Shown in pieces: positions 36,355 through 46,379 of a stretch of DNA of 64,000 nt (the first letter of the stretch is position 1; each line of letters opens with the position of its first letter). Under the pieces are notes generated by a model. The model was given only the letters and a program-made list of their open reading frames with translations. It made no database searches and had not been told where the DNA came from. Origin of the DNA: Cohaesibacter haloalkalitolerans (GTDB lineage: Bacteria; Pseudomonadota; Alphaproteobacteria; Rhizobiales; Cohaesibacteraceae); contig NZ_QNUM01000002.1 in assembly GCF_003574655.1 (NCBI RefSeq), positions 744,001-808,000 on the forward strand, written 5' to 3'. A program made the translations under genes and the position numbers.

Positions 36355-37722
36355 TTATTGCACGCCGTAGTGGTCGGTCCAGTCCTTCTCGAGCCGTTCC
36401 ATCCATGAGGCGTGCGGTTCCGGCAGGGCGGGGCCGAAGTCTTCCGGCTTCAGCGTTGCCACACCAAGGTCCAGAGCCTCGAAACGGTCCTTGTCCTCAT
36501 CGGAGAGGCTGGCGATGTCGAGCACAGTCGGGTCGCCCCAGATCGCCGGGTCCTGCTTGCGGGCCTGTGCCTCCGGAGACAGCAGGAAGTCGGCCAGAAC
36601 CATGGCCCCTTCCGGGGCATTGGCATTGAAGGGAATGGCCACAAAGTGGCTGTTGCCGATGGTGCCGCCACTGAAGGTGAAGGAACGGACCGTATCCGGC
36701 AGTTCGTTGTTGGCTATCGCCGAGGAGGCATCACCGGGATTGAAGGTGAAGGCAATCTCTATTTCCCCATCGGCCAGCAGGTTCCTGAGACTGGAGACAT
36801 TGTCCGGGAAGGCCTTGGCCTCATGCCAGAGATAGGGGTGCAGGGCATCGAGATAGGCAAAGAGCTTTTGCGAAACACCCTCGTAGCTCTCCTCGTTCAC
36901 CGGACTGGCGAGCACGGCGGGATCATCGGCCAATTCGAGCGCCAGCTGCTTGAGGAAGGTGGAGCCGAGAAAATCCGGCGGCTTGGGATAGGCAAACCGG
37001 CCCGGATGGGCCTTTGCCCAATCGAGAAGTGCGGCTGCCGATTTGGGCACATCGTGGGTGATGGCGCTATCGTAGAAGAAGGACAACTGCGCCATGCCCC
37101 AGGGGCTTTCAAGACCATCGGTGGGCACGGTGAAGTCGGTGGTCAGCGTCGGTTTGCCCTTGATGTCGGCAAATCTGTAGTTGGGCAAATCCGGTGCCCA
37201 GCTCATGGGCAGTAGCAACCCCTGTCGTTTGAGGGCGGCAAAATTCTCGCCATTGATCCAGACCAGATCAACGGCGCCGCCCGCCTCCTTGCCTGCCGCC
37301 TTTTCGGCTATGATCTGGGAGACGACGTTGGCGGTATCACTGACCTTCACATGCTTGACGGTCACGTCGTAGCGCTTCCCGACGGAATCGGCTGCCCAGC
37401 CGATATAGGCGTTGATGCGATCAGCCCCGCCCCACGCGTGGAAATAGACGGTCTGACCCTTTGCCTTTTCGAGCACCGCCGACCAATCCTTGCCATCACT
37501 CATTCCGGCTCTTGCCATGTGCGGCGCCAAGGTGAACGAGACGGCAACCATGGCCAGGCCGGTGAGCGCTGCCTTGAGCGTGCTGTCGGACAGGCGTGCC
37601 AGACTCCTTGACTGCACCTTTGGTAATTGGGACTGAGTGCATTGTGCTTGAGGCAACTGTGTGTGCGGGAACTGTGTGTGCGGGAACTGAGCGTGCGGGA
37701 ACTGAGCGTGCGGGGTGATCAT
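36355..37722 (-). CDS. ynjB: YnjB-like ABC transporter binding protein with repeat leader
   Basis: A 455-residue protein. The ATG at 37722 is well supported by AGGAGACCC upstream. Residues 3-30 are an odd run of PHAQF-type five-residue repeats, then a signal-like hydrophobic segment ending APHMARAG, then a type 1/2 binding fold: TVYFHAWGGADRINAYIGWA, DLVWINGENFAALKRQGLL, PYPKPPDF-like AYPKPPDFLGST. The match is to YnjB rather than to thiamine or iron binding proteins. The leader implies a longer-than-usual region before the signal segment, which may be removed or may be non-functional. Confidence 0.85.
   Translation of the reverse strand: MITPHAQFPHAQFPHTQFPHTQLPQAQCTQSQLPKVQSRSLARLSDSTLKAALTGLAMVAVSFTLAPHMARAGMSDGKDWSAVLEKAKGQTVYFHAWGGADRINAYIGWAADSVGKRYDVTVKHVKVSDTANVVSQIIAEKAAGKEAGGAVDLVWINGENFAALKRQGLLLPMSWAPDLPNYRFADIKGKPTLTTDFTVPTDGLESPWGMAQLSFFYDSAITHDVPKSAAALLDWAKAHPGRFAYPKPPDFLGSTFLKQLALELADDPAVLASPVNEESYEGVSQKLFAYLDALHPYLWHEAKAFPDNVSSLRNLLADGEIEIAFTFNPGDASSAIANNELPDTVRSFTFSGGTIGNSHFVAIPFNANAPEGAMVLADFLLSPEAQARKQDPAIWGDPTVLDIASLSDEDKDRFEALDLGVATLKPEDFGPALPEPHASWMERLEKDWTDHYGVQ
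37655..37714 (-). repeat. Four tandem 15-base repeats encoding PHAQF/PHTQF
   Basis: Four consecutive units at 37655-37669, 37670-37684, 37685-37699 and 37700-37714 read AACTGNGNGTGCGGG. Two decayed units follow at 37625-37654. The unit length keeps the reading frame, adding five residues each. Confidence 0.9.
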
Positions 37723-38039
37723 GGCCGGGTCTCCTCTCCTCGTCCGCGCGGATTGATGTCTCATTGTCCTGAGGGCCTGCCTCAAGAGGGTTGAGCTTCC
37801 CAAACGCGGAGGGACATGATGTAACGCCGCATTTGTTCCAGTTTCCACGCCACACGGTCAATTCACAACTGGTTGAGCCGCGTTTGATTGTCCCCGCATT
37901 TTGCAGACCAAAGGACAAAAAGCTCCCGCGGCGATCATGGTTCCGTCCAAGGAACGCGAGGGCCTTGTAGGCAAATCACATACAGCGCCATCCAGCCTCA
38001 GCCAAAAAACCGAAGGCCGGAGTGAGCGTCAAGGTGGGG
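37723..38039. other. Intergenic region between bfr and ynjB
   Basis: About 317 bases upstream of ynjB on the minus strand and downstream of bfr. I see the ribosome site of ynjB but no clear terminator, small gene or inverted repeat. Confidence 0.5.
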
Positions 38040-38528
38040 TCAGTCTTCGCCAGCGCCTGCGTCTTCAGCCTGCAATTGGGCGTATTTGGTCTTGCCAAGG
38101 GTTGCCAACAGATTGAGCTGGGTCTCGAGGAAGTCGATATGGCCCTCCTCGTCGGCCATCAACTCTTCAAAAAGCTTCATGCTGATATAGTCGCCAGCCT
38201 CGTTGCAGGCATCGCGCCCTTCCTTGTAGAGCGCGCGAGCCGAAATTTCGCCCTTGAGGTCGCTTTCAAGGATTTCCTCGATGGTCTGGCCGATCATCAG
38301 CGGATCAAGCGTTTGCAGATTGGGATGGCCTTCCAGAAAGAGAATGCGCGTGATGAACTTGTCGGCGTGGTGCATTTCCTCGATGGATTCCTCGCGCCAT
38401 TTGGCTGCCATCTTGGAGAAACCCCAGTCATCCAGCAGCCGGTAATGCAGCCAGTATTGATTGACCGCCGTCAGCTCGCTGCGCAAACCCTTGTTGAGAT
38501 ATTCAATGACAGTTTCATTACCCTTCAT
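38040..38528 (-). CDS. bfr: Bacterioferritin
   Basis: A 162-residue ferritin-like protein that stores iron in a 24-subunit haem-containing shell. Ferroxidase ligands are visible in [17 protein letters not shown] (Glu), [14 protein letters not shown] (Glu-x-x-His), and [13 protein letters not shown] (Glu-x-x-His). The expected haem-ligand Met near residue 52 (FSKMAAKW or EEMHHAD) is present. GGGAG precedes the ATG at 38528. It forms a pair with the ferredoxin gene upstream. Control by iron is likely but no exact operator was found. Confidence 0.97.
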   Translation of the reverse strand: MKGNETVIEYLNKGLRSELTAVNQYWLHYRLLDDWGFSKMAAKWREESIEEMHHADKFITRILFLEGHPNLQTLDPLMIGQTIEEILESDLKGEISARALYKEGRDACNEAGDYISMKLFEELMADEEGHIDFLETQLNLLATLGKTKYAQLQAEDAGAGED

Positions 38529-38670
38529 GATGGTCTCCCTGAATGTGTAATTGCCATGCTTGAATTCTGGATCAACTTTTCGCTGATCCAGTAGAACACA
38601 GCACACCCATCGGGTCAAAAGCAGACGGACCGGGACGATGTAGACATAAAGGCTAGAAGGGCAGCGCTTT

Positions 38671-38943
38671 TCACGAGAAGCCGGGACAATCGTTCGGCGC
38701 CCCGTGAAAATGCGGGTGTTTGGCCTTGGCGATTTCATGGGTTCTTGCGATAGCAACATCATGGCCGTCACGCAACAGCAATGCTTCGATCATCGGGCGG
38801 CAGCATCCGCATTTGGCCTTGCATCCCCGCCCCTGATAGATCTGATTGGAGTGGATCGGAGCGTCCGGGTTCTCCTGTGCGATCCTGTCGCCAATTTCGA
38901 GGATTTCCTTGTCCGTAATTTTGTTGCAGTGGCAGATGATCAT
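38671..38943 (-). CDS. bfd: Bacterioferritin-associated ferredoxin
   Basis: A 90-residue [2Fe-2S] protein whose cysteines are in [12 protein letters not shown] and GCKAKCGCC, the BFD-like domain that donates electrons to bacterioferritin to release iron. The C-terminal tail past the domain ([13 protein letters not shown]) is His-rich. The ATG at 38943 starts the conserved domain directly. It diverges from the SDR gene and lies 142 bases before bfr on the same strand. Confidence 0.94.
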   Translation of the reverse strand: MIICHCNKITDKEILEIGDRIAQENPDAPIHSNQIYQGRGCKAKCGCCRPMIEALLLRDGHDVAIARTHEIAKAKHPHFHGAPNDCPGFS

Positions 38944-39079
38944 CAAAAAGCCGTTAGTTGCTGGCAGACTGGCTGCATTGGAAGCGCACCTTCTCATATA
39001 GGCGCGCCAGAGGCCATTGGCAAATAGCCCCGCAATCCATATCTTTCAAGAACAGACTTTCATGGGGAGAGATAGCATC

Positions 39080-39826
39080 ATGGAGCCTTTGGAAAAAAGA
39101 ACGCTTCTGCTGACCGGTGCCAGCCGCGGCATTGGCCACGCCACCGTCAAACGCTTTTCGGACGCCGGATGGCGGGTATTCAGTTGCTCTCGTCAGGCTT
39201 TCTCCGACAAATGCCCATGGCCGATGGGCGAGGAGAACCACATTCAGGTGGACCTTGCCGATCCGGAAACCATCGAAGACGCCATTGCGCTGATCAAGAA
39301 GCGGCTAAAGGCCCATGGCGGCAAGCTGCATGCATTGGTCAACAATGCGGCCATCAGCCCCAAGGACGCGGCAGGCCAGCGGCTGGACAGTCTGGCGACC
39401 CCGCTCGAGCTATGGCACAAGGTATTTGCGGTCAATTTCTTCGCCCCCATCATGCTTGCTCGTGGCCTCATTGATGAGCTGAAGGCAACGGAGGGTTCCA
39501 TCGTCAACGTGACCTCGATCGCTGGCATGCGTGTGCATCCCTATGCCGGGGCGGCCTATGCCACCTCGAAAGCGGCACTGGCCTCGCTCACCCGCGAAAT
39601 GGCCGCCGACTTCGGCCCGCATGGCATCCGGGTCAACGCCATCGCACCGGGGGAGATCGATACCTCCATCCTGTCTCCGGGCACGGAAAAGATCGTCAGG
39701 ACCATTCCCATGCGCCGTCTGGGCAAGCCTTCCGAGGTGGCAGACACCATCTACTACCTGTGCACGGAAGCCAGTTCCTATGTTTCCGGCGCAGAGATTC
39801 ACATCAACGGCGGTCAGCACGTCTGA
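39080..39826 (+). CDS. Short-chain dehydrogenase/reductase
   Basis: A 248-residue classical SDR with cofactor motif LLTGASRGIGHATV, NNAA structural motif, catalytic Ser in VNVTSIAGM and Tyr-x-x-x-Lys in YAGAAYATSKAALASL. The C-terminal GAEIHINGGQHV matches the FabG-like group. The substrate is unknown. The ATG at 39080 follows GGGGAGA at good spacing; two other in-frame ATGs occur upstream at 39017 and 39062. It diverges from the bfd gene. Confidence 0.88.
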   Translation: MEPLEKRTLLLTGASRGIGHATVKRFSDAGWRVFSCSRQAFSDKCPWPMGEENHIQVDLADPETIEDAIALIKKRLKAHGGKLHALVNNAAISPKDAAGQRLDSLATPLELWHKVFAVNFFAPIMLARGLIDELKATEGSIVNVTSIAGMRVHPYAGAAYATSKAALASLTREMAADFGPHGIRVNAIAPGEIDTSILSPGTEKIVRTIPMRRLGKPSEVADTIYYLCTEASSYVSGAEIHINGGQHV

Positions 39827-40119
39827 CCCCGCTGGCGGCTTTGCCTCCTGAAACCGGTGAAGAGCACGCCGTTCTGACCGCCTTGCGATAAACTCTTCGT
39901 GAGGCATCACGCTGTCCGTTTCAGCTCAAGGTTGCCAAACATTCGGAATTTTCAATATTTAACAACCCCTTGAAACGTCCCGCCGGAAACCGGACCGTGT
40001 TACCGTTTGCGCCTTGTTCATTCTAGAACCAATTGCGACTTTCTGTCGCACCCATTCCGGGTTACTCTCTTCTTCCAAGCATGAACGGATGGCGGGACGA
40101 GACTGGCTCGAAGTCAAGC

Positions 40120-41013
40120 ATGTCAGACCTGCCAGCATCAAGCGGGAGGACAGACTTGACCGACATTGCCCAGACCTATTCCCCCCAGAACGGAGCCTCG
40201 CTGTCGTCGCCCGATGCTGCCAATGGCAAAGCCGCAGCAAAGCCTGTGGTGCAGGCGCTCTCCATGGATGATCTGTCTGAAGCACTGAGTGCGGGCCTGC
40301 ACGATTTTCGTCAAAGCGCGCCCTATGGCCTGTTCTTTGGCGGCTTCTATGCGGTTGGCGGCTGGTTTCTGGTCTGGCTGCTGTTCGCCTACAACATGCC
40401 CTATCTGGTCTATCCGCTGGCCTCCGGCTTTGCGCTGATTGCCCCGTTTGTGGCTGCCGGTCTTTATGAGATCAGTCGACGGCGCGAGAGTGGCGAGGCT
40501 CTTTCAGTGCAGTCGGTTCTTGGGGCGATCTTTGGCGAGCGGTCGAAAGAGTTGCGCTGGATGGCGCTCATCACCGGCTTTGCCTTCATTATCTGGATCG
40601 ATATCGCGATCTTTCTGTATGTGATCTTTTTCGGGCTGCATCCGGTCAATCCGACAGCGCTGGTCAACACCATCCTGCTGACGCCACAAGGGGCGATGTT
40701 CCTGCTGGCGGGCAATCTGATCGGTGCCTTCATGAGCCTTGCGGTCTTCTCCATAACGGCGGTTTCCTTCCCGATGCTGCTGCACAAGGATGTCGACTTC
40801 ATCACCGCGATGATCACCTCGATCAAATGCGTCGTGCAAAACCGCAAGCCAATGCTCAGTTGGGCGATTTTCATCGGATTCATGATGTTGATCAGTCTGG
40901 CCTCTTTCCTGCTCGGGCTGGTGGTAATCCTGCCGCTGCTCGGCCATGCCACCTGGCACCTTTATCGCCGGGCCATCCGCTTTGAAGAAGGAGAAACTGC
41001 CGCGACCCCATAG
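40120..41013 (+). CDS. DUF2189 multi-pass membrane protein
   Basis: A 297-residue protein with an N-terminal soluble part of about 50 residues and about six hydrophobic segments (for example GWFLVWLLFAYNMPYLVYPLA and LISLASFLLGLVVILPLLG, read in parts). Matching pieces such as LHDFRQSAPYGLFFGGFYAVGGW belong to the DUF2189 family, whose function is unknown. The start is uncertain: ATGs at 40033, 40081 and 40120 are all in frame; 40120 begins the plausible soluble domain. A strong terminator follows. Confidence 0.8.
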   Translation: MSDLPASSGRTDLTDIAQTYSPQNGASLSSPDAANGKAAAKPVVQALSMDDLSEALSAGLHDFRQSAPYGLFFGGFYAVGGWFLVWLLFAYNMPYLVYPLASGFALIAPFVAAGLYEISRRRESGEALSVQSVLGAIFGERSKELRWMALITGFAFIIWIDIAIFLYVIFFGLHPVNPTALVNTILLTPQGAMFLLAGNLIGAFMSLAVFSITAVSFPMLLHKDVDFITAMITSIKCVVQNRKPMLSWAIFIGFMMLISLASFLLGLVVILPLLGHATWHLYRRAIRFEEGETAATP

Positions 41014-41130
41014 GTCCACGCACCCGGCTTACTAAACTGGCTAGCCCTGTCCCTTGCACTGCCCTCCATGTCCCCAAAATGCAGCGCAAGATTCCGCTAC
41101 CCGAACGGAAGCAGAGCACATGAGCCAGCG

Positions 41131-41168
41131 GCGCGACGGTCAGCCCCATCTGACCGGCGCGCTTTTTT
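41131..41168 (+). terminator. Terminator after the DUF2189 gene
   Basis: GCGCG-A-CGGTCAG (41131-41143) pairs with CTGACCG-GCGCGC (41150-41162) around a CCCCAT loop, followed by six Ts at 41163-41168. Confidence 0.85.
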
Positions 41169-41216
41169 GTTCAGGGGCCGGCTGCGACCTGCCCCCTTCT
41201 TTCCATCAGATGCCAA

Positions 41217-44200
41217 TCACTCTGCAGGTGTCTGTTGCCGCAGATGGCGATTGCCGTGCAGAAGATAGGTCAAGGCACGACGGATATCGCCGCCAACACC
41301 GAACAGGCTTGGCACCAGAAACAGCACAAACAGCGTCGCCACCGACAGACCGAAGACAATGGTGATGGCCATCGGTTTCAGGAACTGGGCCTGAGGCGAG
41401 GCTTCAAACAGCATCGGTAACAACCCGCCAACCGTTGTCAGCGAGGTCAGCAGAACCGCCCGCAAGCGGTCGCAGCTGGCGCCAATCGCCGCGTCCTTCA
41501 GAGGCTGGCCATGGGCGATGCGCTCATCGAGACGGCTGACCAGAATGATCGAGTCATTGACCAGAATCCCCGCCAACCCCAACAGGCCAATGAGCGACAG
41601 GATGGTGAGCTGGAAACCGAGCAGATAGTGCCCGACAACGGCTCCGATCAGCCCGAAGGGAATGATCATCATGATCGCGAAGGGGCGGGTGTAGGACGCG
41701 AAGATCCAAGCCAGAATGATATAGATGGCAGCCAGTGCGATGATCAGCCCGACGCGCAGATCGGCAAAGGCATCCATCCGCTCTTCGTTGCGTCCTGCAA
41801 AGCGATAGCCGATGCCATACTGATTTGCGATTTCCGGCATCAGGGTCTCACCGAGATTGGCCACCAGCTCGCTGGCCGTTACCACTGCGGCATCGACATC
41901 AGCCGTCACGGCAACGGTGGTCTTGCCATCTAGCCGCTGGATGGAGGAAAAACCCTGCCGGTCGCTGATGTCCACCACTTCGGACAGCGGCACAAAGGTG
42001 CCTTGCGGGCTTTTCAGCCACAGGCTCCTGAGGCTGTCCATGTCGGGCCGGGCCAATCGCTGAAGACGGACCTTGACCTCTTCATCCAGTATGGCCAGCT
42101 TGCGAGCGGTGCGCCCTTCCACCAGATCGCGGATCTGTTCGCCAACGGACTGGGCCGTGAAGCCAAGGCTGCGTCCCCTCGGGGTCAGAGACAGGGTCAG
42201 CTCGGGTTTGCCATAGGGCATGTTGTCATCGAGCTCGCTGACGCCGGGATAGGCCGAGAGCCGCGCCTGCAAGTCGATGGAGGCCCGTTTGAGGACGTCC
42301 GGTGTTGCACCGGTGAGGCGGATATCGAGGTCCGCCCCGGGAGGGCCGCCGCGCTGGCCGCGAATGGAGGCGCTGCTGAGGCCAGCCATCTCGGGCATGT
42401 TCCTGTTGAGGGCGCGGATGAAGTCGGGCGTTCGTATCGAACGCTGTTCCGATGGCGTCAGGCGCAGGCGCAGGGACGCGACATTGTCCGCAGTCGTCCG
42501 GCCCGACTGGCCAAGAGTGATGAAAGAGGCAGTCACCAGCTTTTCGCCCTTGCCGATCTGCGCCTCGGTCTCATAGACGATGTCATCCACTTTGTTGGCG
42601 ATGGCCTCTGCGTCCGCGTCCAGAATGCCGACATTGAAGGTCATGGCGATGGTGATCGTTTCAGCTTCTGCCGAGGGAAAGAAGACAAAACCGACACGCC
42701 CACCAGCAACAAGGCCGCCCGCCATTGCCATGGCGGCAATGCAGAGCGCCAGCGTCGTGTAGCGCCAGTTGTAGGACAGGGTCACAAGGGCGTGGAAAGG
42801 TCCGTCCCGGAAGGCGGCGAAGCCCCTGTCGAAGCCCTTGCGGAAGGCGCTTTCACTGTGGCGTCCGTGGTGGGCGCGCGGATCAATGCGCCGCAACTGG
42901 CGTACATGCAGGGCCTCGATGACCAGAGAAATGACGGACGCAACCGCAATCATCGCCAGAAGCGCCATGATGCTGCCATCGGCAAACAGGCCATGCAGCG
43001 CATGCCAGACCCACTCGGTGGAGCCGCCAAACTTGGCGACCAGCTGCGGCGACAGGCCATAGAACAGCACCAGCGGCAACAGGATGATGAGTCCGACCAT
43101 GATGACCCGGCGCACGCTCCAGCCCCGATCATGGCTCGGCGTCATGGAATGGGAGAGATGGCCGGGCAGGATGAAGAAGCATTCCACAAAGCTTGCCGTC
43201 AGCACGGCGATAACGACAATCGGCAACACGCCCATCATCTGGCCGATGACGCCACCAATCAGCAGGATGGGCGCAAAGGCGGCGATGGTCGTCAGTGACG
43301 CAGCGGTAACCGGCAACAGCATGCGCCGTCCGCCCCCCTCTGCGGCCACAGGCCCCGGATCGCCAGCCTGATAGCGGGTTGTGGTCTCCTCCCCCACCAC
43401 AATGGCATCATCGACGATGACACCAAGCATCATGATGAAGGAGAATAGCGACATCATGTTGATGCTTTGGCCGAGCGCCAGCAGGGCAACACAGGAGGCC
43501 AGCATCGAAATGGGAATGCCGGCCGTCACCCACAGTGCGGTGCGCAGATTGAGAAACAGCGCCAGAATGATCATCACCAGAAGGATGCCCGACACCGCGT
43601 TCTTGACCAGCAGCAGGATGCGATCGACCAGCGCTTCGGCAAGCGCATCATACTGGGTGATTTTCAGGGTTGGCGGGAAGACGCCCTCGATGGAGGCGAG
43701 ATAGTCGTTGACGATGGCTGAGGCATCCAGCGAGTCGGCATTTGGTGCCCGACGGACAATCAGCTGGATGGCAGACTCGCCGCGCATGATGCCGCGCACC
43801 TGATCAGGGTCAAGCCGCCGCTCTACACGGGCGATATCGCCCAGCGCCACGCTCGATCCGTCGATGCCGGACTTGATCTTGATTGCTGACAGGCTCTCGG
43901 GCGTTTCCTCGGCAGCCAGCGTCCGAACCTGTTTCTCGAAGCCGTCCTTGACATTGCCCGAGGGCAGATCACGAGTGTTGTTGGAAATCTGCCCGGCGAT
44001 GTCCTGCACGGTCAGCCCCAGACGCCTGAGGTCATAGTCCGACAGGCCGACATGATATTCCTCGTCACGCAAACCGGTGAAGTCAACGGTGTCGATGCCC
44101 CGGTCGATGAGATCGTCGCGGATTTCCTTGGCAAAGCCCCGCAAGGACGCCTCATCGAAAGGACCGGACAGGATCAACCGCGCCACATCGTCACGAAACT

Positions 44201-44618
44201 GGCGATAGGAGACAACCGGATCGTCGGCAAGATCGGGCAGGGTCGTGATCATGTCGATAGCCGATTCCACATCCCTCAGGGCCTGAGACATGTCGACACC
44301 CTGCTGGAACTCCAGAATGATGAAGGCGCCGCCCTCCCGCGCATAGGAGGAAACCTGATCAATCCCGTCGATAAAGCGCACCTTGGGCTCGATGATCTCC
44401 AGAATATTCGCTTCGACATCCTCGGCGCTGGCACCGGTCCAGCTGACGGAAATCTCGATGGTGTCGGAGTCTATGGTCGGGAAGAACTGGCTGTTCATCC
44501 GCGACAGAGCGAACACCCCTGCGACCAGCAGGATGATCATCAGCAGATTGGCGGCATTGGGATGATGGACGAAGAAGGCGACGGCCCCGCCATCTGATTT
44601 TCTGTCAGACCGGCTCAT
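41217..44618 (-). CDS. RND efflux pump, inner-membrane transporter
   Basis: A 1133-residue AcrB-type transporter of the RND superfamily. It shows the N-terminal membrane segment, two large periplasmic loops, and paired transmembrane blocks: ALWVTAGIPISML, IMMLGVIVDDAIVVGEETTT and the later LAGILVNDSIILVSRLDE. These are hydrophobe/amphiphile-efflux style proton-coupled motifs. It starts inside the stop codon of the adaptor gene (ATGA overlap). Substrates cannot be read from sequence; no outer-membrane factor is next to it. It is somewhat longer than AcrB (1049) because the central cytoplasmic/periplasmic linker is extended. Confidence 0.93.
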   Translation of the reverse strand: MSRSDRKSDGGAVAFFVHHPNAANLLMIILLVAGVFALSRMNSQFFPTIDSDTIEISVSWTGASAEDVEANILEIIEPKVRFIDGIDQVSSYAREGGAFIILEFQQGVDMSQALRDVESAIDMITTLPDLADDPVVSYRQFRDDVARLILSGPFDEASLRGFAKEIRDDLIDRGIDTVDFTGLRDEEYHVGLSDYDLRRLGLTVQDIAGQISNNTRDLPSGNVKDGFEKQVRTLAAEETPESLSAIKIKSGIDGSSVALGDIARVERRLDPDQVRGIMRGESAIQLIVRRAPNADSLDASAIVNDYLASIEGVFPPTLKITQYDALAEALVDRILLLVKNAVSGILLVMIILALFLNLRTALWVTAGIPISMLASCVALLALGQSINMMSLFSFIMMLGVIVDDAIVVGEETTTRYQAGDPGPVAAEGGGRRMLLPVTAASLTTIAAFAPILLIGGVIGQMMGVLPIVVIAVLTASFVECFFILPGHLSHSMTPSHDRGWSVRRVIMVGLIILLPLVLFYGLSPQLVAKFGGSTEWVWHALHGLFADGSIMALLAMIAVASVISLVIEALHVRQLRRIDPRAHHGRHSESAFRKGFDRGFAAFRDGPFHALVTLSYNWRYTTLALCIAAMAMAGGLVAGGRVGFVFFPSAEAETITIAMTFNVGILDADAEAIANKVDDIVYETEAQIGKGEKLVTASFITLGQSGRTTADNVASLRLRLTPSEQRSIRTPDFIRALNRNMPEMAGLSSASIRGQRGGPPGADLDIRLTGATPDVLKRASIDLQARLSAYPGVSELDDNMPYGKPELTLSLTPRGRSLGFTAQSVGEQIRDLVEGRTARKLAILDEEVKVRLQRLARPDMDSLRSLWLKSPQGTFVPLSEVVDISDRQGFSSIQRLDGKTTVAVTADVDAAVVTASELVANLGETLMPEIANQYGIGYRFAGRNEERMDAFADLRVGLIIALAAIYIILAWIFASYTRPFAIMMIIPFGLIGAVVGHYLLGFQLTILSLIGLLGLAGILVNDSIILVSRLDERIAHGQPLKDAAIGASCDRLRAVLLTSLTTVGGLLPMLFEASPQAQFLKPMAITIVFGLSVATLFVLFLVPSLFGVGGDIRRALTYLLHGNRHLRQQTPAE

Positions 44619-46069
44619 TGCGGTGCCCCCCGCTTACCGTCCTGCTTACCGTCCTTCTGGGGCCCCTCCCGGCCTGTGTCAGCATCCGTTGCACTCTCGG
44701 CTCCGGGCACCACCAGCTTGAGGCCGGGGCCTGCTTCTGCAAGGCGGGTCGTGACAATCTCTTCGCCTGCGGCGAACCCTTCGCCATCGATCAGTGCATT
44801 GTCACCCAGATAGGCGAGCACCTTGACCTTGTGCGGGGCCATGCGGCCATCCTTGCTAGTGTAGACAAGGTCGCCGCCATAGATCGCCGCCTGCGGGATG
44901 GAAATGGCATGATCATAGACCTTGTCCGGCACATTGAGCGCCACGAAGGCCCCTGTTCTGAGGTTCGAATCCGCGTCCAGTCGCGCATAGACCTCGACAC
45001 CACCATTGGCCGCATTGATTTCCGGGGTGACCCGATCGATCACCGCCCTGAACTGGCGGCCCTGCTCGCCAAGCTGCCAGTGAACGGTAATGGCGCGTCC
45101 GATCAGTTCGCTGCCGCCCAGCGTCAGACGGCCATACTGGCTGTCAGAGAGGGTAAAGCGCACATCCATGGCATCGGGATCATAAAGCGAGACGAGGGTG
45201 TCACTGCCAGACACGGAACGGCCGAGTTCGACCGACTTGGCCTTCACAACGCCCTTGAAGGGCGCAGTCAGGGTGGTGTCGGACAGATTGCGACGGGCCT
45301 GTTCCAGCTTCCAGTCGAGACGAGCGACATTGGCCTTCTGCTGCTCGATCTGTGAGGACAGGATCTCAAGATTATATTGTCGGCCCTCAACGGTCTGTTG
45401 CCGCTGGGAGAGGGTCAGCTTGCGGTTTTCCAGCGCCTGCTGCGTGAGGCTGCCACTGTTGGCAAGGGTCTCTGCCCGGTTGAAATCATTCTGCGCGAGG
45501 ATCAACTGCTCCTGAAGCCGCTCAACGGCCTTCTGATCACTAACAAGGGAGACTTCGCTCGCCGTCAGCTTGGCCCGGGCTTCGGCCAGATTGGCTTCCG
45601 CCTCGCGCACCGCGCCTTCATAGTCAAAAGGATCGATACGGACGAGGGCATCGCCGCCACCAACCTCCTGCCCTTCTGCAACAGCCGGGTTCACCCAGAT
45701 CACTTCCCCGCTGACCAGAGCGCGCAAATCCACCTGACGCGAGGCCTCGACGGTTCCATAAAGGGTAAGTGAGGGCTGGATCGATGTGGGCTCCGCCTTG
45801 CGAATTTCCACCGCATAGGTCTTTTCGCGCGGGGGCCGCCGGTCGACCTCCGGCTTGGTGACGACCATCTTCCAGGCGGCAAAGCCACCTGCTGCGATGA
45901 CCACCACCGGCAGGGCCAGCCGCAGGACACCGCGCAGAAGGCCGGAAACAGACCGAGCCCCCCTTGCCTTGTCGACCTCCCTCAGCGGAGCATCCTGTGT
46001 GCTGTGAACTGACAGGCTCGGCGTTTCTTCGTTGAAGGACGGTTTTATGTCGTTGCTGTGGTCGTTCAT
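44615..46069 (-). CDS. RND efflux pump, periplasmic adaptor
   Basis: A 484-residue membrane-fusion protein. One N-terminal membrane anchor (about 48-70) is followed by a lipoyl-like/hairpin part (VDLRALVSGEVIWVNPAVAEGQEVG, read in parts), a long coiled hairpin (about 140-250, EAEANLAEARAKLTASEVSL) and a beta-barrel with GVVKAKSVELGRSVSGSD. It bridges the inner transporter and an outer-membrane channel. The C-terminal Asp/Lys/Gly-rich tail (TGREGPQKDGKQDGKRG) is low-complexity. It is the first gene of the two-gene operon. Confidence 0.93.
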   Translation of the reverse strand: MNDHSNDIKPSFNEETPSLSVHSTQDAPLREVDKARGARSVSGLLRGVLRLALPVVVIAAGGFAAWKMVVTKPEVDRRPPREKTYAVEIRKAEPTSIQPSLTLYGTVEASRQVDLRALVSGEVIWVNPAVAEGQEVGGGDALVRIDPFDYEGAVREAEANLAEARAKLTASEVSLVSDQKAVERLQEQLILAQNDFNRAETLANSGSLTQQALENRKLTLSQRQQTVEGRQYNLEILSSQIEQQKANVARLDWKLEQARRNLSDTTLTAPFKGVVKAKSVELGRSVSGSDTLVSLYDPDAMDVRFTLSDSQYGRLTLGGSELIGRAITVHWQLGEQGRQFRAVIDRVTPEINAANGGVEVYARLDADSNLRTGAFVALNVPDKVYDHAISIPQAAIYGGDLVYTSKDGRMAPHKVKVLAYLGDNALIDGEGFAAGEEIVTTRLAEAGPGLKLVVPGAESATDADTGREGPQKDGKQDGKRGAPQ

Positions 46070-46379
46070 GATCTCGGGTCAAGGGTTGCTGCCGGAGCAG
46101 ATGCGGTAGCCTGCGCCGCTCTCGGCAAGGAAACATGGCGCCGGGTTTTCCGCCTGCGCAATCTGGCAGACGGCCACCAGAGGCCCCGCAGAAAATCTCA
46201 AGCAAACATGGCCGGAGCAACAGGAGGACGCAGCTGTCGGCCCGGCAGATCAATCAAGAAAAGAATTCCCCTCTCAAAGCATGGCGTGCGCCTGCCCTCT
46301 CACCCCCATCTGCCTTGTACCACACCTGGGACTGATGGCCCCGTGGAAACATGGATAGGACATACCGCATTTATCTCAA

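Noticed and set aside
37655-37714. CRISPR-like array
   Set aside because: The 15-base units are head-to-tail without spacers and lie in a coding frame.
33835-37722. Thiamine transporter (ThiBPQ) call for the ABC cluster
   Set aside because: The binding protein matches the YnjB pattern better, and no thiamine riboswitch or thi gene is near.
42003-43298. Plus-strand open frame opposite the RND transporter
   Set aside because: Mirror frame with no recognisable domain.
44962-44972. GGTTCGAATCC, resembling a tRNA T-arm
   Set aside because: It lies inside the RND adaptor coding sequence with no matching acceptor, D or anticodon arms.
41217-46069. Multidrug call with specific substrate for the RND system
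   Set aside because: The family is clear, but no residue or neighbour points to a substrate, so none was assigned.
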